From Corynebacterium marinum DSM 44953 (GTDB lineage Bacteria; Actinomycetota; Actinomycetes; Mycobacteriales; Mycobacteriaceae), in assembly GCF_000835165.1 (NCBI RefSeq), contig NZ_CP007790.1:62001-126000 (forward strand): a stretch of 64,000 nt of DNA, written 5' to 3'. Positions 50,734 through 59,735 of the stretch are shown piece after piece. Made by a program: the position numbers and the translations under genes. The notes beneath the pieces were generated by a model. That model saw nothing but the letters and a program-made list of their open reading frames with translations, ran no database searches and had not been told where the DNA came from. Position 1 is the first letter of the stretch. Every line of letters starts with the position of its first letter.

Positions 50734-53700
50734 ATGTTCAAGAAAATTCTCGTGGCCAACCGTGGCGAGATCGCCATCCGCGCCTTCCGCTCGGCCTACG
50801 AACTCGGCATCAAGACCGTAGCGGTATTCCCCCACGAAGACCGGTACTCCATCCACCGTCAGAAAGCCGACGAGGCGTACCAGATCGGGGAGGAGGGACA
50901 TCCGGTCCGTGCCTACCTCGACGTCGATGAGATCATCCGGGTCGCGAGGGAATCCGGGTGCGACGCCATCTACCCTGGTTACGGTTTCCTCTCCGAGAAC
51001 CCGGATCTGGCGCGGGCCGCGGAAAATGCCGGAATCACCTTCGTCGGCCCCCGGGCTGAGATCCTGGAGTTGGCCGGTAACAAGGTCGAGGCCCTGCACG
51101 CCGCGAAGCGGGCGGGGATTCCCACCCTGCGCTCCACCGACCCCTCCGATGATGTCGATGCCCTGCTGGCACAGGCGGAGGACATCGGATTCCCGATCTT
51201 CGTCAAGGCGGTCGCCGGTGGCGGTGGCCGCGGCATGCGGCGGGTGGAAAATCGCGAAGCCCTGCCGGATGCCCTGGGAGCGGCGATGCGTGAGGCCGAG
51301 ACCGCCTTCGGCGACGCCACCGTCTTCCTGGAGCAGGCGGTGTTGCGGCCCCGGCATATCGAGGTGCAGGTGCTGGCTGATCACACCGGTGAGACGGTGC
51401 ATCTGTTCGAGCGCGACTGCTCGCTGCAGCGCCGTCACCAGAAGGTCGTCGAGATCGCCCCGGCCCCCAACCTGGACGAGAACATCCGCCGGGCCCTGCA
51501 CCGGGACGCCGTGAAATTCGCCAGGGAGCTCGGTTACGTCAACGCGGGCACCGTGGAGTTTCTGGTCGATACCGTCGGCGAGCGGGCCGGGGAGCACGTC
51601 TTCATCGAGATGAACCCGCGCATCCAGGTTGAGCACACCGTCACCGAGGAAATCACCGACGTCGACCTCGTCCAGGCCCAGCTGTGCATCGCCGCCGGCC
51701 AGACCCTGGCCGACCTCGACATCGCCCAGGACCGCCTGCGGATCCGGGGGGCGGCGATGCAGTGCCGGATCACCACGGAGGATCCGGCCAACGATTTCCG
51801 TCCTGATGTCGGGCGGATCTCTGCCTACCGCTCCGTCGGCGGCGCCGGTGTCCGACTCGACGGCGGCACCATCTACGCCGGCGCCGAGATCTCCCCGCAC
51901 TTCGACTCCATGCTGGTCAAGCTCATCTGCCGCGGTCGGGACTATCCGACGGCGGTGCGCCGCACCCGGCGTGCCCTGGCGGAATTCCGCATCCGCGGCG
52001 TGGCGACCAACCTCCAGTTCCTCCAGGCTGTCGTGGCCGACCCGGAGTTTCTGGCGGGTAACGTCACCACCGATTTCATCGAGTCCCGTCCCGAGCTGCT
52101 GGAAGGTCAGGCGTCAGCCGACCGCGGCTCCAAGGCACTGACCTGGCTGGCTGAAGTGACCGTCAACAAACCCTACGGTCCAGCGGTGGAGGGCATCGAT
52201 CCCCGCACCAAGTTGCCCCACTACCCCGGGGACAAGCGGGATGAACCGTTACGCTCTCCGTTCGACGGCCCCTCCGAGCACACCCCGCCGTCCGGGTGGC
52301 GGCAGGTGCTGATCGAGGAAGGACCGGACGGTTTCGCCACCAGGCTGCGCCAACAGCAGGCGGTGGCGGTGACCTCAACGACTTTCCGCGATGCACACCA
52401 GTCGCTTCTGGCCACCCGCGTACGCACCCGCGATCTGCTCGCCGCAGCGCCGGCCTATGCCCACAACCTCCCTCAGCTGCTGTCCATCGAGGCCTGGGGC
52501 GGGGCGACCTACGACGTCGCCCTGCGCTTCCTCGGTGAGGATCCGTGGGAGCGGCTGCGCCTGCTGCGCGAGGCCATGCCCAACATCCCCATCCAGATGC
52601 TGCTGCGCGGACGCAACACCGTCGGCTACACCCCTTACCCGGTGGAGGTGACTGAGGCCTTCGTCCGGGAGGCCGCGGCCACCGGCGTGGATATCTTCCG
52701 CATCTTCGACGCCTTGAATGACGTCGAGCAGATGCGTCCGGCCATCAAGGCGGTGCGCGACACCGGCACGGCAGTCGCGGAGGTCGCCCTGTGCTACACC
52801 GGTAACCTCACCGATCCGGACGAGGACCTCTACACCCTCGACTACTACCTTGACCTGGCACAGGAATGCGTCGACGCCGGCGCCCACATCCTGGCGATCA
52901 AGGACATGGCCGGTCTGCTGCGCCCCGCTGCCGCGAAGAAGCTGGTCACCGCGCTGCGGGAGCGCTTCGACCTGCCGGTGCACCTGCACACCCACGACAC
53001 CGCCGGCGGCCAGCTGGCCACCCTGATGGCCGCCGTCGACGCCGGTGTGGACGCCGTCGACGTCGCTGACGCCTCCATGGCCGGAACCACCTCCCAGGTA
53101 TCCGCCTCCGCGCTCGTCGCCGCCCTCGAAGACTCCGAACGCGACACCGGCCTTGACCTGGATGCCGTCTCCGCAATGGAGCCGTACTGGGAGGTCATCC
53201 GCACCATGTACAGACCCTTCGAGTCCGGACTCAGCGCCCCGACCGGACGTGTCTACCGTCACGAGATCCCCGGCGGACAGCTGTCGAACCTGCGGCAGCA
53301 GGCCATCGCACTCGGATTGGGGGAGCGCTTCGAAGCCATCGAGGACATGTACACCGCCGCCAACACCATCCTCGGACGGTTGATCAAGGTCACCCCCTCC
53401 TCCAAGGTCGTCGGTGACCTCGCCCTGGCAATGGTGGGCATGGGCGTGGACCCGGCCGACCTGGCGGCTGACCCCGGGAATTTCGACATCCCCGACTCCG
53501 TGGTCAACTTCCTGGCAGGGGAGCTGGGCACACCCCCCGGTGGCTGGCCGGAGCCCTTCCGCTCCCAGGCGCTCAAGGGACGCAATGTCCCCCTCACGCC
53601 CGCCGACATCAGTCCCGAGGACTCCGCAGCGCTGACAGCGGATTCCGCCACCCGACGAGCCACCCTGAACCGTCTTCTCTTTCCCGGCCCCACCAGGGAT

Positions 53701-54198
53701 TACCTGGCCAGCCGAGCGAAATACGGCGATCTGTCCCTCCTGCACACCCGCGACTTCCTCTACGGACTCACCCAGGAACGCGAACACGTCATCTCGCTGG
53801 GCAAAGGTGTGCGTCTGCTGGTCACCCTGGAAGCCATTTCCGAGCCCGACGAGAAGGGAATGCGCACAGTGATGGTCGCCCTCAACGGCCAGCTGCGTTT
53901 GCTCGATGTCCGTGACAAGTCAGTCACCTCCGACATCCCCGAAATGACAAAAGCTGATCCTGCTGATCCCGGCCATATCGCCGCCCCGTTCGCCGGCGCT
54001 GTCACCGTCACCGTAGCTGAAGGCGATACCGTGGCACCGGGCGCCCAGGTAGCCACCATTGAGGCCATGAAGATGGAAGCCTCCATCACCACCCCGACCG
54101 GAGGCACGGTCACCCACATCCCGCTGACCAGCGTCACTCAAGTCACCGGAGGAGATCTCCTGCTGGTGGTCGATCCTGCCGCCGGGGAAGACAACTGA
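50734..54198 (+). CDS. pyc: Pyruvate carboxylase
   Basis: An 1154-residue biotin enzyme that carboxylates pyruvate to oxaloacetate. The biotin carboxylase domain (1-450) has the ATP-grasp glycine loop AVAGGGGRGMRRV and HIEVQVLADHTGETVHLFERDCSLQRRHQKVVE. The carboxyltransferase domain (about 530-1000) has FRDAHQSLLATRVRT and the metal site HLHTHDTAGGQ. The biotinyl domain carries EAMKMEA with Lys1113 as the biotin attachment site. The ATG at 50734 is the only good start. Directly after lutABC, it can feed lactate-derived pyruvate into the TCA cycle and needs the biotin made with bioB. Confidence 0.96.
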   Translation: MFKKILVANRGEIAIRAFRSAYELGIKTVAVFPHEDRYSIHRQKADEAYQIGEEGHPVRAYLDVDEIIRVARESGCDAIYPGYGFLSENPDLARAAENAGITFVGPRAEILELAGNKVEALHAAKRAGIPTLRSTDPSDDVDALLAQAEDIGFPIFVKAVAGGGGRGMRRVENREALPDALGAAMREAETAFGDATVFLEQAVLRPRHIEVQVLADHTGETVHLFERDCSLQRRHQKVVEIAPAPNLDENIRRALHRDAVKFARELGYVNAGTVEFLVDTVGERAGEHVFIEMNPRIQVEHTVTEEITDVDLVQAQLCIAAGQTLADLDIAQDRLRIRGAAMQCRITTEDPANDFRPDVGRISAYRSVGGAGVRLDGGTIYAGAEISPHFDSMLVKLICRGRDYPTAVRRTRRALAEFRIRGVATNLQFLQAVVADPEFLAGNVTTDFIESRPELLEGQASADRGSKALTWLAEVTVNKPYGPAVEGIDPRTKLPHYPGDKRDEPLRSPFDGPSEHTPPSGWRQVLIEEGPDGFATRLRQQQAVAVTSTTFRDAHQSLLATRVRTRDLLAAAPAYAHNLPQLLSIEAWGGATYDVALRFLGEDPWERLRLLREAMPNIPIQMLLRGRNTVGYTPYPVEVTEAFVREAAATGVDIFRIFDALNDVEQMRPAIKAVRDTGTAVAEVALCYTGNLTDPDEDLYTLDYYLDLAQECVDAGAHILAIKDMAGLLRPAAAKKLVTALRERFDLPVHLHTHDTAGGQLATLMAAVDAGVDAVDVADASMAGTTSQVSASALVAALEDSERDTGLDLDAVSAMEPYWEVIRTMYRPFESGLSAPTGRVYRHEIPGGQLSNLRQQAIALGLGERFEAIEDMYTAANTILGRLIKVTPSSKVVGDLALAMVGMGVDPADLAADPGNFDIPDSVVNFLAGELGTPPGGWPEPFRSQALKGRNVPLTPADISPEDSAALTADSATRRATLNRLLFPGPTRDYLASRAKYGDLSLLHTRDFLYGLTQEREHVISLGKGVRLLVTLEAISEPDEKGMRTVMVALNGQLRLLDVRDKSVTSDIPEMTKADPADPGHIAAPFAGAVTVTVAEGDTVAPGAQVATIEAMKMEASITTPTGGTVTHIPLTSVTQVTGGDLLLVVDPAAGEDN

Positions 54199-54314
54199 GA
54201 GGTGGTCGGTTGGGCGATGCCGGGACCACGTGGCTCCGGGGGGGGGAACCGTGACCCCGGTGACCACCTCGGGGGCCACCCACGGGTCCTGACGCTCCCG
54301 GGACGGGACCGCTG

Positions 54315-55370
54315 TCAGTCCTTCGTGGCCGGGTGCTCCGCCCGTGGGAACGGTGCTGCCCGCCAGGCGTCGAGAAGCTCGTGGCCGTCCGCGCCGAAGA
54401 TGGTCGGGACCTCGTGGCGCGGACTGGGCTCCGAGCCCTCGAGGGGGGCGGCGGTGCCGTGGGAGAGGACGTGCTCGCCGGGGGAGAGCTGGCGGATGGC
54501 CACGCCGGCGATGCGGTCGGGATGCTCGAACACCGCTTCGCCGTAGATGAGCGGGTCATGCTGGCCGTCGTCGCCGACGAGGATCCAGTTGATCTCCGGG
54601 TACTCGATGATGAGGTTGCGCAGCTGGACCTTCTTGTGTTCCGCTCCGGAGCGGAACATGCCGGTGGGGGTGGGGCCCCAGTCGGTGAGCAGGAGCGGGC
54701 CGGTGGGCAGGTTGTGCTGCTTCAGGAAGGTGACCAGGGTGTCGTAGGTGTTCCAGGCCCCGGTGGACAGGTAGAACACGGGGGCGTCGGGATGCTCGCG
54801 CAGCATCTCGCGGTAGAACTCGGCCATGCCGGGCACCGGCCGGCGCTTGTCGGTGTGGCGGACCCAGGAGTTCCAGGCGGCGATGAGCGCGCGGGGCAGC
54901 CAGGTAACCAGGACAGTGTCGTCGATGTCGGAGATCAGACCGACCCGGGTGGCGGGTTCGACGATGAGCACGGAGGACTGGACCGGTTCCGCGCCGTCCG
55001 CCTCGATGGTCACCTCGTGCCAGCCCGGCGCCAGGCCGTGGTCCTCCACAAGCACGTCGATGTAGCCGTTGGCGTTCGTCCGGGAGTGTGCGACCTTCTC
55101 ACCGATGCGCACCGCGACGGGCAGGTCCTTCACCTGGATGGTCAGGAACTGCCGCCAACCGCGCTCCGCCTGCTCCCGGAGGTTCTCCGGCCCCTCTTCC
55201 CGGTCCGCCGGGTCCTGCATGAGCACCCGCCCGAGCACGTGGACGCGACGCTCTGATCCGTAACCGGCGAAGCCGGTGATGGTGGGGCGCCAGCCGGCCG
55301 CAGCTTTCCGACGCGTGCCGACCCGGTTGATGGTCCGTTCCACCCTGCGTGCGATATCTGCAAGTGCCAT
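54315..55370 (-). CDS. App1-type phosphatidate phosphatase (DUF2183)
   Basis: A 351-residue protein of the App1 family. The catalytic haloacid-dehalogenase-like motif is ISDIDDTVLVT, followed by FYLSTGAWNTYDTLVTFL and ILVGDDGQHDPLIYGE. The N-terminal part (RVHVLGRVLMQDP to VTIEADG) forms the beta-rich domain normal for these proteins. Related enzymes dephosphorylate phosphatidic acid. It is convergent with pyc; the 116-nt gap carries a 9-bp inverted repeat (54199-54207/54262-54270). Confidence 0.87.
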   Translation of the reverse strand: MALADIARRVERTINRVGTRRKAAAGWRPTITGFAGYGSERRVHVLGRVLMQDPADREEGPENLREQAERGWRQFLTIQVKDLPVAVRIGEKVAHSRTNANGYIDVLVEDHGLAPGWHEVTIEADGAEPVQSSVLIVEPATRVGLISDIDDTVLVTWLPRALIAAWNSWVRHTDKRRPVPGMAEFYREMLREHPDAPVFYLSTGAWNTYDTLVTFLKQHNLPTGPLLLTDWGPTPTGMFRSGAEHKKVQLRNLIIEYPEINWILVGDDGQHDPLIYGEAVFEHPDRIAGVAIRQLSPGEHVLSHGTAAPLEGSEPSPRHEVPTIFGADGHELLDAWRAAPFPRAEHPATKD

Positions 55371-55432
55371 GGAAGCGACAGTACTGGCGCAATCCCCGCC
55401 CTGCAGGGGAACCTCCGCTTACACTCGCGCAC

Positions 55433-56080
55433 ATGAGCACAGAGTTTGACGCGATCCCCGGCGTCCCGGCCCCCGCCCGAAGGGCTCTCACCGAGGCCGG
55501 TTACCCGGACCTCGAGGCGTTGGACGGCGCCGACTTCACTGCGCTGTTGGGGCTGCACGGCGTCGGAAAGCGGGGCCTGGAGCGGATGCAGGCCGCGCTG
55601 CTCGAGCGGGGGCTCTCGCTCGCCGATGCGCCTGCCGCGGAGGACCGCACAGCGACCTTCACCCTCGGTCACACCGGGGAGAACGCCGCCGACCTCCGGA
55701 CACAGGCTACCGGGCAGTCCCCGGCGGAGTACGTCGAACAGCTGGACACCCCGCGCCGGGTGGAGCACGGGCGGCTGTTGCTGGAGATCTTCGGCCGCGC
55801 GACCGGCGCAGAGCCGGTGATGTGGGGGCCGTCCATGATCGGCTACGGGCAGATGCACTACCGCTACGCCACCGGCCGGGAGGGAGACACCTTCCGGGTG
55901 GGATTCAGCCCGCGCAAGACAAAGCTCACCCTCTACGGCCTGCCGCACGAGGAGCGGTTCCTCGACCGGCTGGGCAAGCACACCACGAGCGTGGCCTGCC
56001 TCTACGTGAACAAGCCGGAGGACATCGACCTGGCGGTGCTGGAGGAGATGATCCGCGAGGCGTGGAACTCCGGGACCTAG
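55433..56080 (+). CDS. Helix-hairpin-helix plus DUF1801 protein
   Basis: A 215-residue protein. The first 65 residues contain a helix-hairpin-helix-like module (GVPAPARRALTEAGYPDLEALDG and LLGLHGVGKRGLERMQAAL) that may bind nucleic acid. The remainder (SPAEYVEQLDTPRRVEHGRLLLEIF to MWGPSMIGYGQMHYRYATG) is a DUF1801/YdhG-like domain of unknown role. ATG at 55433 is close to the App1 start (divergent, 62 nt apart). Confidence 0.8.
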   Translation: MSTEFDAIPGVPAPARRALTEAGYPDLEALDGADFTALLGLHGVGKRGLERMQAALLERGLSLADAPAAEDRTATFTLGHTGENAADLRTQATGQSPAEYVEQLDTPRRVEHGRLLLEIFGRATGAEPVMWGPSMIGYGQMHYRYATGREGDTFRVGFSPRKTKLTLYGLPHEERFLDRLGKHTTSVACLYVNKPEDIDLAVLEEMIREAWNSGT

Positions 56081-56501
56081 GGGGAGGGTTTCTGCAGAGA
56101 TTGCAGGCCCGGAGCTCATGCCGGCGAGGATGGTGTCCACAACATTCTTCCAACACCGTGGAAAGAATGGGTCGTCTCTTAAACGTTCCCCGGTTCGACC
56201 GGAACGTACGGATCCCGGGGGTTTTCCGGCAGGGCGAAGGGAGGATTCCGGATCGCAGTAAATCGGTCGGAAGATTACTCCGAACAACTCCCATTTTCCC
56301 CTCTGAACTGGGCTTAAAGCTACTATTCGGAACATTCTCGCGGCGGAGTAATTTAGGAGTTGTTTGAAACAACTGACGTATCACACGCACGGAAAGTGTG
56401 CCGTTCCTGTCCGTGCCCGTCCGCGTGGGCCTGCTCTTCCCGGCCACGCACCGGGCCACCCGTAGGCTGGCAGGAAAAACTGACGCCCCGGAGGAGACCC
56501 C
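56081..56501. other. 420-bp structured spacer without a gene
   Basis: No supported gene on either strand. Composition drops in GC between about 56140 and 56380. The segment is full of potential stems: 56143-56167 (ATTCTT and AAAGAAT arms), 56183-56207 (ACGTT and AACGT arms around TTCG) and the three-way repeats at 56272-56374. GGAGGAG at 56490 is the ribosome site of the next gene. Confidence 0.6.
56272..56374. repeat. Interlocked inverted repeats, pseudoknot order
   Basis: ATTACTCCG (56274-56282) pairs with CGGAGTAAT (56344-56352), and the directly adjoining AACAACTCC (56283-56291) pairs with GGAGTTGTT (56356-56364). Because the order is A-B-A'-B', the two stems would form a pseudoknot and not nested hairpins. 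The B' arm also belongs to a local palindrome AGTTGTTTGAAACAACT (56358-56374), so alternative pairings compete. Confidence 0.65.
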
Positions 56502-57035
56502 ATGACAACCGAAACCTTCCTGTCGCCCGAGAGCCTCGAGGTCCTCCGGGGACTCACGGGCGCGCAGTTGCGCGCATACGGCACCGACCTGGAGCTGGAC
56601 GACGGCGTCGGCGCCTTCGGCGCCTGGCTGGACACCGACCGGGGGGCGGTCGAGCTGGAGTTCGTGGAGCAGGTCCTCGACTTCCCGGAGGGGGAGCGGG
56701 TCGAGTCCGTGCTGGAGGCCCGCCCCGGTGGGGCGGAGGGCGACTCTTATGAGCTCACCGGCACCATCACACAGATCACGCGGATCCAGGACCGGATCGC
56801 GGAGATCAACAAGCTCGCGGAGGCCGTCGCATGGGAGTGGTGGCGGGACTCGGGCCTGCGGCTGAGCCTCGACTCGGGGCAGGAACTGCTCATCCACTGC
56901 GCATCGCCGGTGGTCATCGAGGTGAAGATGCAGGCCGGCCCGGCGGGTACCCTCCGGCCCGGCGTCCCCGGGCGCGTCTACCAGGAGGGTGAGCGGCGCC
57001 GGTACGAGTACACGAACCGGGAGGTCGCCCTCTGA
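56502..57035 (+). CDS. Conserved-looking protein of unknown function
   Basis: A 177-residue acidic soluble protein with no family I recognise. It has no signal peptide or membrane helix. Predicted features are an N-terminal helical part, a central amphipathic stretch (ITRIQDRIAEINKLAEAVAWEWWRD) and a C-terminal beta-rich part with many Gly/Pro residues ending in RRYEYTNREVAL. GGAGGAG precedes the ATG at 56502. Codon use is typical of the window, which supports a real gene. Convergent with the acetyltransferase gene, 2 nt apart. Confidence 0.7.
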   Translation: MTTETFLSPESLEVLRGLTGAQLRAYGTDLELDDGVGAFGAWLDTDRGAVELEFVEQVLDFPEGERVESVLEARPGGAEGDSYELTGTITQITRIQDRIAEINKLAEAVAWEWWRDSGLRLSLDSGQELLIHCASPVVIEVKMQAGPAGTLRPGVPGRVYQEGERRRYEYTNREVAL

Positions 57036-57037
57036 AC

Positions 57038-57544
57038 TCAGGCCCGGAAGCCGAGGGGGAAGCGGACCTCGCCGGTGGGGACGGCGTCGTCGGCGAGGGG
57101 GAGAGCCATGAAGTACTGCGGGTCATACTCCGGGTAGACCAGGTCCGGCACGTTGGCCAGGCCGAAACGTCCGTAGTAGTTCGGATCGCCGAGAGCGACG
57201 GCGCCGCCGGCACCGAGTTCACGCAGCTCCGCCAGGGCGCGCTCCATGAGCAGGGACCCGACTCCCTCGCCCTGGTGCTCCGGGGCCACGCTGATGGGGC
57301 CCACGAAGTACCAGTTCGGCGTTCCGTCGCTGATCTCCACGGGGGCGGCCCCGACGTGGCCGGCCACGTCGGGGCCCTTCACCACGATGAAGGAGAGGGT
57401 GAGGGCGTCGGCGTCGCGGAGCGACTCCACAATCTGCGCCTCACGCTGCTTCGAGTAGGGCTTGCCGACGAATGCGCGGGAGGTCAGCTCGCGGATCGCG
57501 GGGATGTCGGCCTCGGCCTCGCGGCGAATTGTCAGGGAATACAT
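57038..57544 (-). CDS. GNAT-family N-acetyltransferase (YhbS-like)
   Basis: A 168-residue acetyltransferase. The acetyl-CoA signature is ISVAPEHQGEGVGSLLMERAL, preceded by the GHVGAAPVEI strand and followed by LGDPNYYGRFGL, a feature of the YhbS-type subgroup. It should transfer an acetyl group to an amine of unknown identity. ATG at 57544. Confidence 0.87.
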   Translation of the reverse strand: MYSLTIRREAEADIPAIRELTSRAFVGKPYSKQREAQIVESLRDADALTLSFIVVKGPDVAGHVGAAPVEISDGTPNWYFVGPISVAPEHQGEGVGSLLMERALAELRELGAGGAVALGDPNYYGRFGLANVPDLVYPEYDPQYFMALPLADDAVPTGEVRFPLGFRA

Positions 57545-57627
57545 GACTGCATACTACGTTGCACCACGCTTCCGCACAGGGGCAGGCGGTGGGCGGGTGC
57601 GGGCCCCACCCGCCCACGGGGTGGGGA

Positions 57628-58380
57628 TCAGACCGAGAGGAAACCGCCGTCGGCCACGATCTGGGAGCCGCTGACGAAGGAGGCCTTGTCGGAGAGCAGG
57701 AAGGCCACGACCTCGGCGATCTCCTCGGGCTGGCCGAGTCGCCCGATCGGGTGGAGCGCCTCCAGGGGTGCCAGTGCCACATCCGTCCACTGTGCGATAA
57801 GCGGGGTCATGATGTAGCCCGGGTGCACGGAGTTGATGCGGATGCCCTGCTTGCCGTACTCCCGGGCTGCGGTCTTGGTCAGACCGGCCACCGCGTGCTT
57901 GGACGCGGTGTAGTGGGACAGGTTCTCCACGGCGATGAATCCGGCGATGGAGGAGGTGTTGACGATCGCGCCGCCGCCCGAGGCCAGGATCTCGGGGATC
58001 TGGTATTTCAGGCCGTAGAAGACGCCGTTGAGGTTGATGTCGATGACCTTCTGCCAGTCGGCGATCTCCAGGTCCGCGACGTGCTTCTCCGCGCCGACGA
58101 CGCCGGCGTTGTTGAAGGCCAGGTGCAGTCCGCCGTAGGTCTCCTTGGCGAAGGCGACGGACGCCTCTGCGTCCTCGGGGTCGGCGACATTCGCCTTGAA
58201 GGGAGTGGCCGTGCCGCCGGCCTGGGTGATCTCCTCGGCGATCTGCTGCGCGGCCTCGAGGTTGATGTCGGTCAGGACGACCGAGGCGCCGCCGCCGGCC
58301 AGGATCTTGGCGGTCGCGGCGCCGATGCCGGAACCCGCTCCGGATACGAGCGCGACCTTGTCCTTGAACTCCGTTGACAT
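57628..58380 (-). CDS. Classical SDR oxidoreductase
   Basis: A 250-residue classical short-chain dehydrogenase. Cofactor motif VSGAGSGIGAATAKIL (TGxxxGIG variant) with an acidic LTDINLE suggesting NAD(H) preference, NNAGV, catalytic Ser in VNTSSIAG, YTASK with Tyr/Lys and the C-terminal GSQIVADGGFLSV. Substrate could be a secondary alcohol or sugar; not specified by sequence. It is intact, unlike the truncated SDR at 24.8 kb. Confidence 0.9.
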   Translation of the reverse strand: MSTEFKDKVALVSGAGSGIGAATAKILAGGGASVVLTDINLEAAQQIAEEITQAGGTATPFKANVADPEDAEASVAFAKETYGGLHLAFNNAGVVGAEKHVADLEIADWQKVIDINLNGVFYGLKYQIPEILASGGGAIVNTSSIAGFIAVENLSHYTASKHAVAGLTKTAAREYGKQGIRINSVHPGYIMTPLIAQWTDVALAPLEALHPIGRLGQPEEIAEVVAFLLSDKASFVSGSQIVADGGFLSV

Positions 58381-58566
58381 AATTGTTTCCTGTTCTCGTG
58401 CGGGGACGGTGGGCGCGCCGTGCGGACCGGGCCGCGGACAGGCTTTTCCGCGTGTTGTGGGTCACATCCTGGCGCTCACCTCATCCTGCCCGCACGGTGG
58501 AGACCGGAGGTGTCCCGCATCGGCACATCTCCGGCGGGCCCCACCCGCCGTCAGCCCGCCGTCCGC

Positions 58567-59121
58567 TCAGCGCCGCCGTGCCGCCGGCCCCCGCCGCGCC
58601 GACACCGTCCGGTCGCCGGGGATCCAGAAGCGCAGCGGGGCGTCCATGTTCTTCGAGATCCCCACCCGAGGTCCGCGGACGTGCTCCGGCACGATGTCGG
58701 GCAGGTCCAGGGGCACCGGCGTGCCGTTGTCCGCCAGGGACAGACCCAGGGTCTTGCCCAGGTTGCCGGGGCCGGAGGCCAGCTTCTCGAAGGGTACGTC
58801 CCCGCGCCGCTCCCTGGCCAGGTCGACGCCGGCCACCACCTCGCCGGCCCGCATGAGGCAGCCGTGGCCGGTGCCCTCCGGCGCGCAGACGATGTTGCCG
58901 GCCAGGTGGATGCCGTAGGACAGGTACACGTAGAGCCGCCCGGGCGGCCCGAACATTGCGGCGTTGCGCGGCGTCCGCCCGCGGAAGGTGTGGGCGGCCT
59001 CGTCCTCCGTGCCGAGATAGGCCTCCACCTCGGTGAGACGGACGGAGACGCCGCCCATGGTCACCACTGCGCCCAGGAGCAGGGGGGCCACGTGATCTGC
59101 GGGGGCGTTGAAGTCGATCAT
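58567..59121 (-). CDS. DNA-3-methyladenine glycosylase (AAG/Mpg type)
   Basis: A 184-residue alkyladenine glycosylase that removes methylated purines for base-excision repair. Conserved motifs are RLTEVEAYLG (catalytic Glu), AAHTFRGRTPRNAAMFGPPGRLYVYLSYGIHLAGNIV and GPGNLGKTLGL. It is near the minimum length of the family, with a basic tail ARRGPAARRR. ATG at 59121. Divergent from the HAD gene by 32 nt. Confidence 0.92.
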   Translation of the reverse strand: MIDFNAPADHVAPLLLGAVVTMGGVSVRLTEVEAYLGTEDEAAHTFRGRTPRNAAMFGPPGRLYVYLSYGIHLAGNIVCAPEGTGHGCLMRAGEVVAGVDLARERRGDVPFEKLASGPGNLGKTLGLSLADNGTPVPLDLPDIVPEHVRGPRVGISKNMDAPLRFWIPGDRTVSARRGPAARRR

Positions 59122-59153
59122 GCCGCCCCATTGTATTTACGTAGAGTGGTCGT

Positions 59154-59735
59154 ATGAGTGCTCTGTTGTTCGATCTCTACGGGGTGTTGCTGAAGGAGCG
59201 GACCGACGCCGGGCGGCGTCGCGTTGAGCTGGCGGTCGGGGGCGACGCAGGCATCTGGCCGGTGTACGAGGATCTGCGGCCCGCCTACGATTCCGGCGAC
59301 GTCGGAGACGAACGTTTCTGGCGGCAGCTGCAGGTCCGCGCGGGCGTGGCGCCCTTCGACATCGTGGAGGCGGTGGAGGCGGACTGGGCCACGTTGATGG
59401 CGGAGGATCCGGAGATGGTCGCCCTCGTGCTCTCGCTCATCGATGCCGGAGTATGCTGCGGCATCCTCTCCAACGTCCCGGCCGGCCTGGCCGGACGCGC
59501 CCGCAAGCAGCACGGGTGGTTCCAGCGCTTCGACGCGGTGACGATGTCCTGCGACATCGGCCTGATCAAACCCGACCCCCGCGCCTTCGCCGTCGCCCTG
59601 GACGCCATGGGTGCCACGGCCAAGGAGACGGTGTTCTTCGACGCCGATCCGGTGAACGTGAAAGCGGCGGAGGAGTTCGGCCTGCGGGCTGTCCTGTTCA
59701 CCGGTCCCGCATCAGTCAGAGAGGCACTGAAATGA
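59154..59735 (+). CDS. HAD-superfamily hydrolase with DLYG motif
   Basis: A 193-residue HAD protein. Motif I is LLFDLYGVLL: Asp7 is the nucleophile, but the usual second Asp is Tyr9, as in haloacid dehalogenases. Motif II is GILSNVP, motif III Lys in LIKPDPRAF and motif IV FFDADPVNV with one Asp replaced. These changes argue against an ordinary phosphatase and could mean dehalogenase-like or altered chemistry. Its stop overlaps the carbonic anhydrase ATG by 4 nt. Confidence 0.85.
   Translation: MSALLFDLYGVLLKERTDAGRRRVELAVGGDAGIWPVYEDLRPAYDSGDVGDERFWRQLQVRAGVAPFDIVEAVEADWATLMAEDPEMVALVLSLIDAGVCCGILSNVPAGLAGRARKQHGWFQRFDAVTMSCDIGLIKPDPRAFAVALDAMGATAKETVFFDADPVNVKAAEEFGLRAVLFTGPASVREALK

Noticed and set aside
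55926..56897. A minus-strand frame across the structured spacer at 56.1-56.5 kb
   Set aside because: No start with a ribosome site, overlaps real genes at both ends and has no family similarity.
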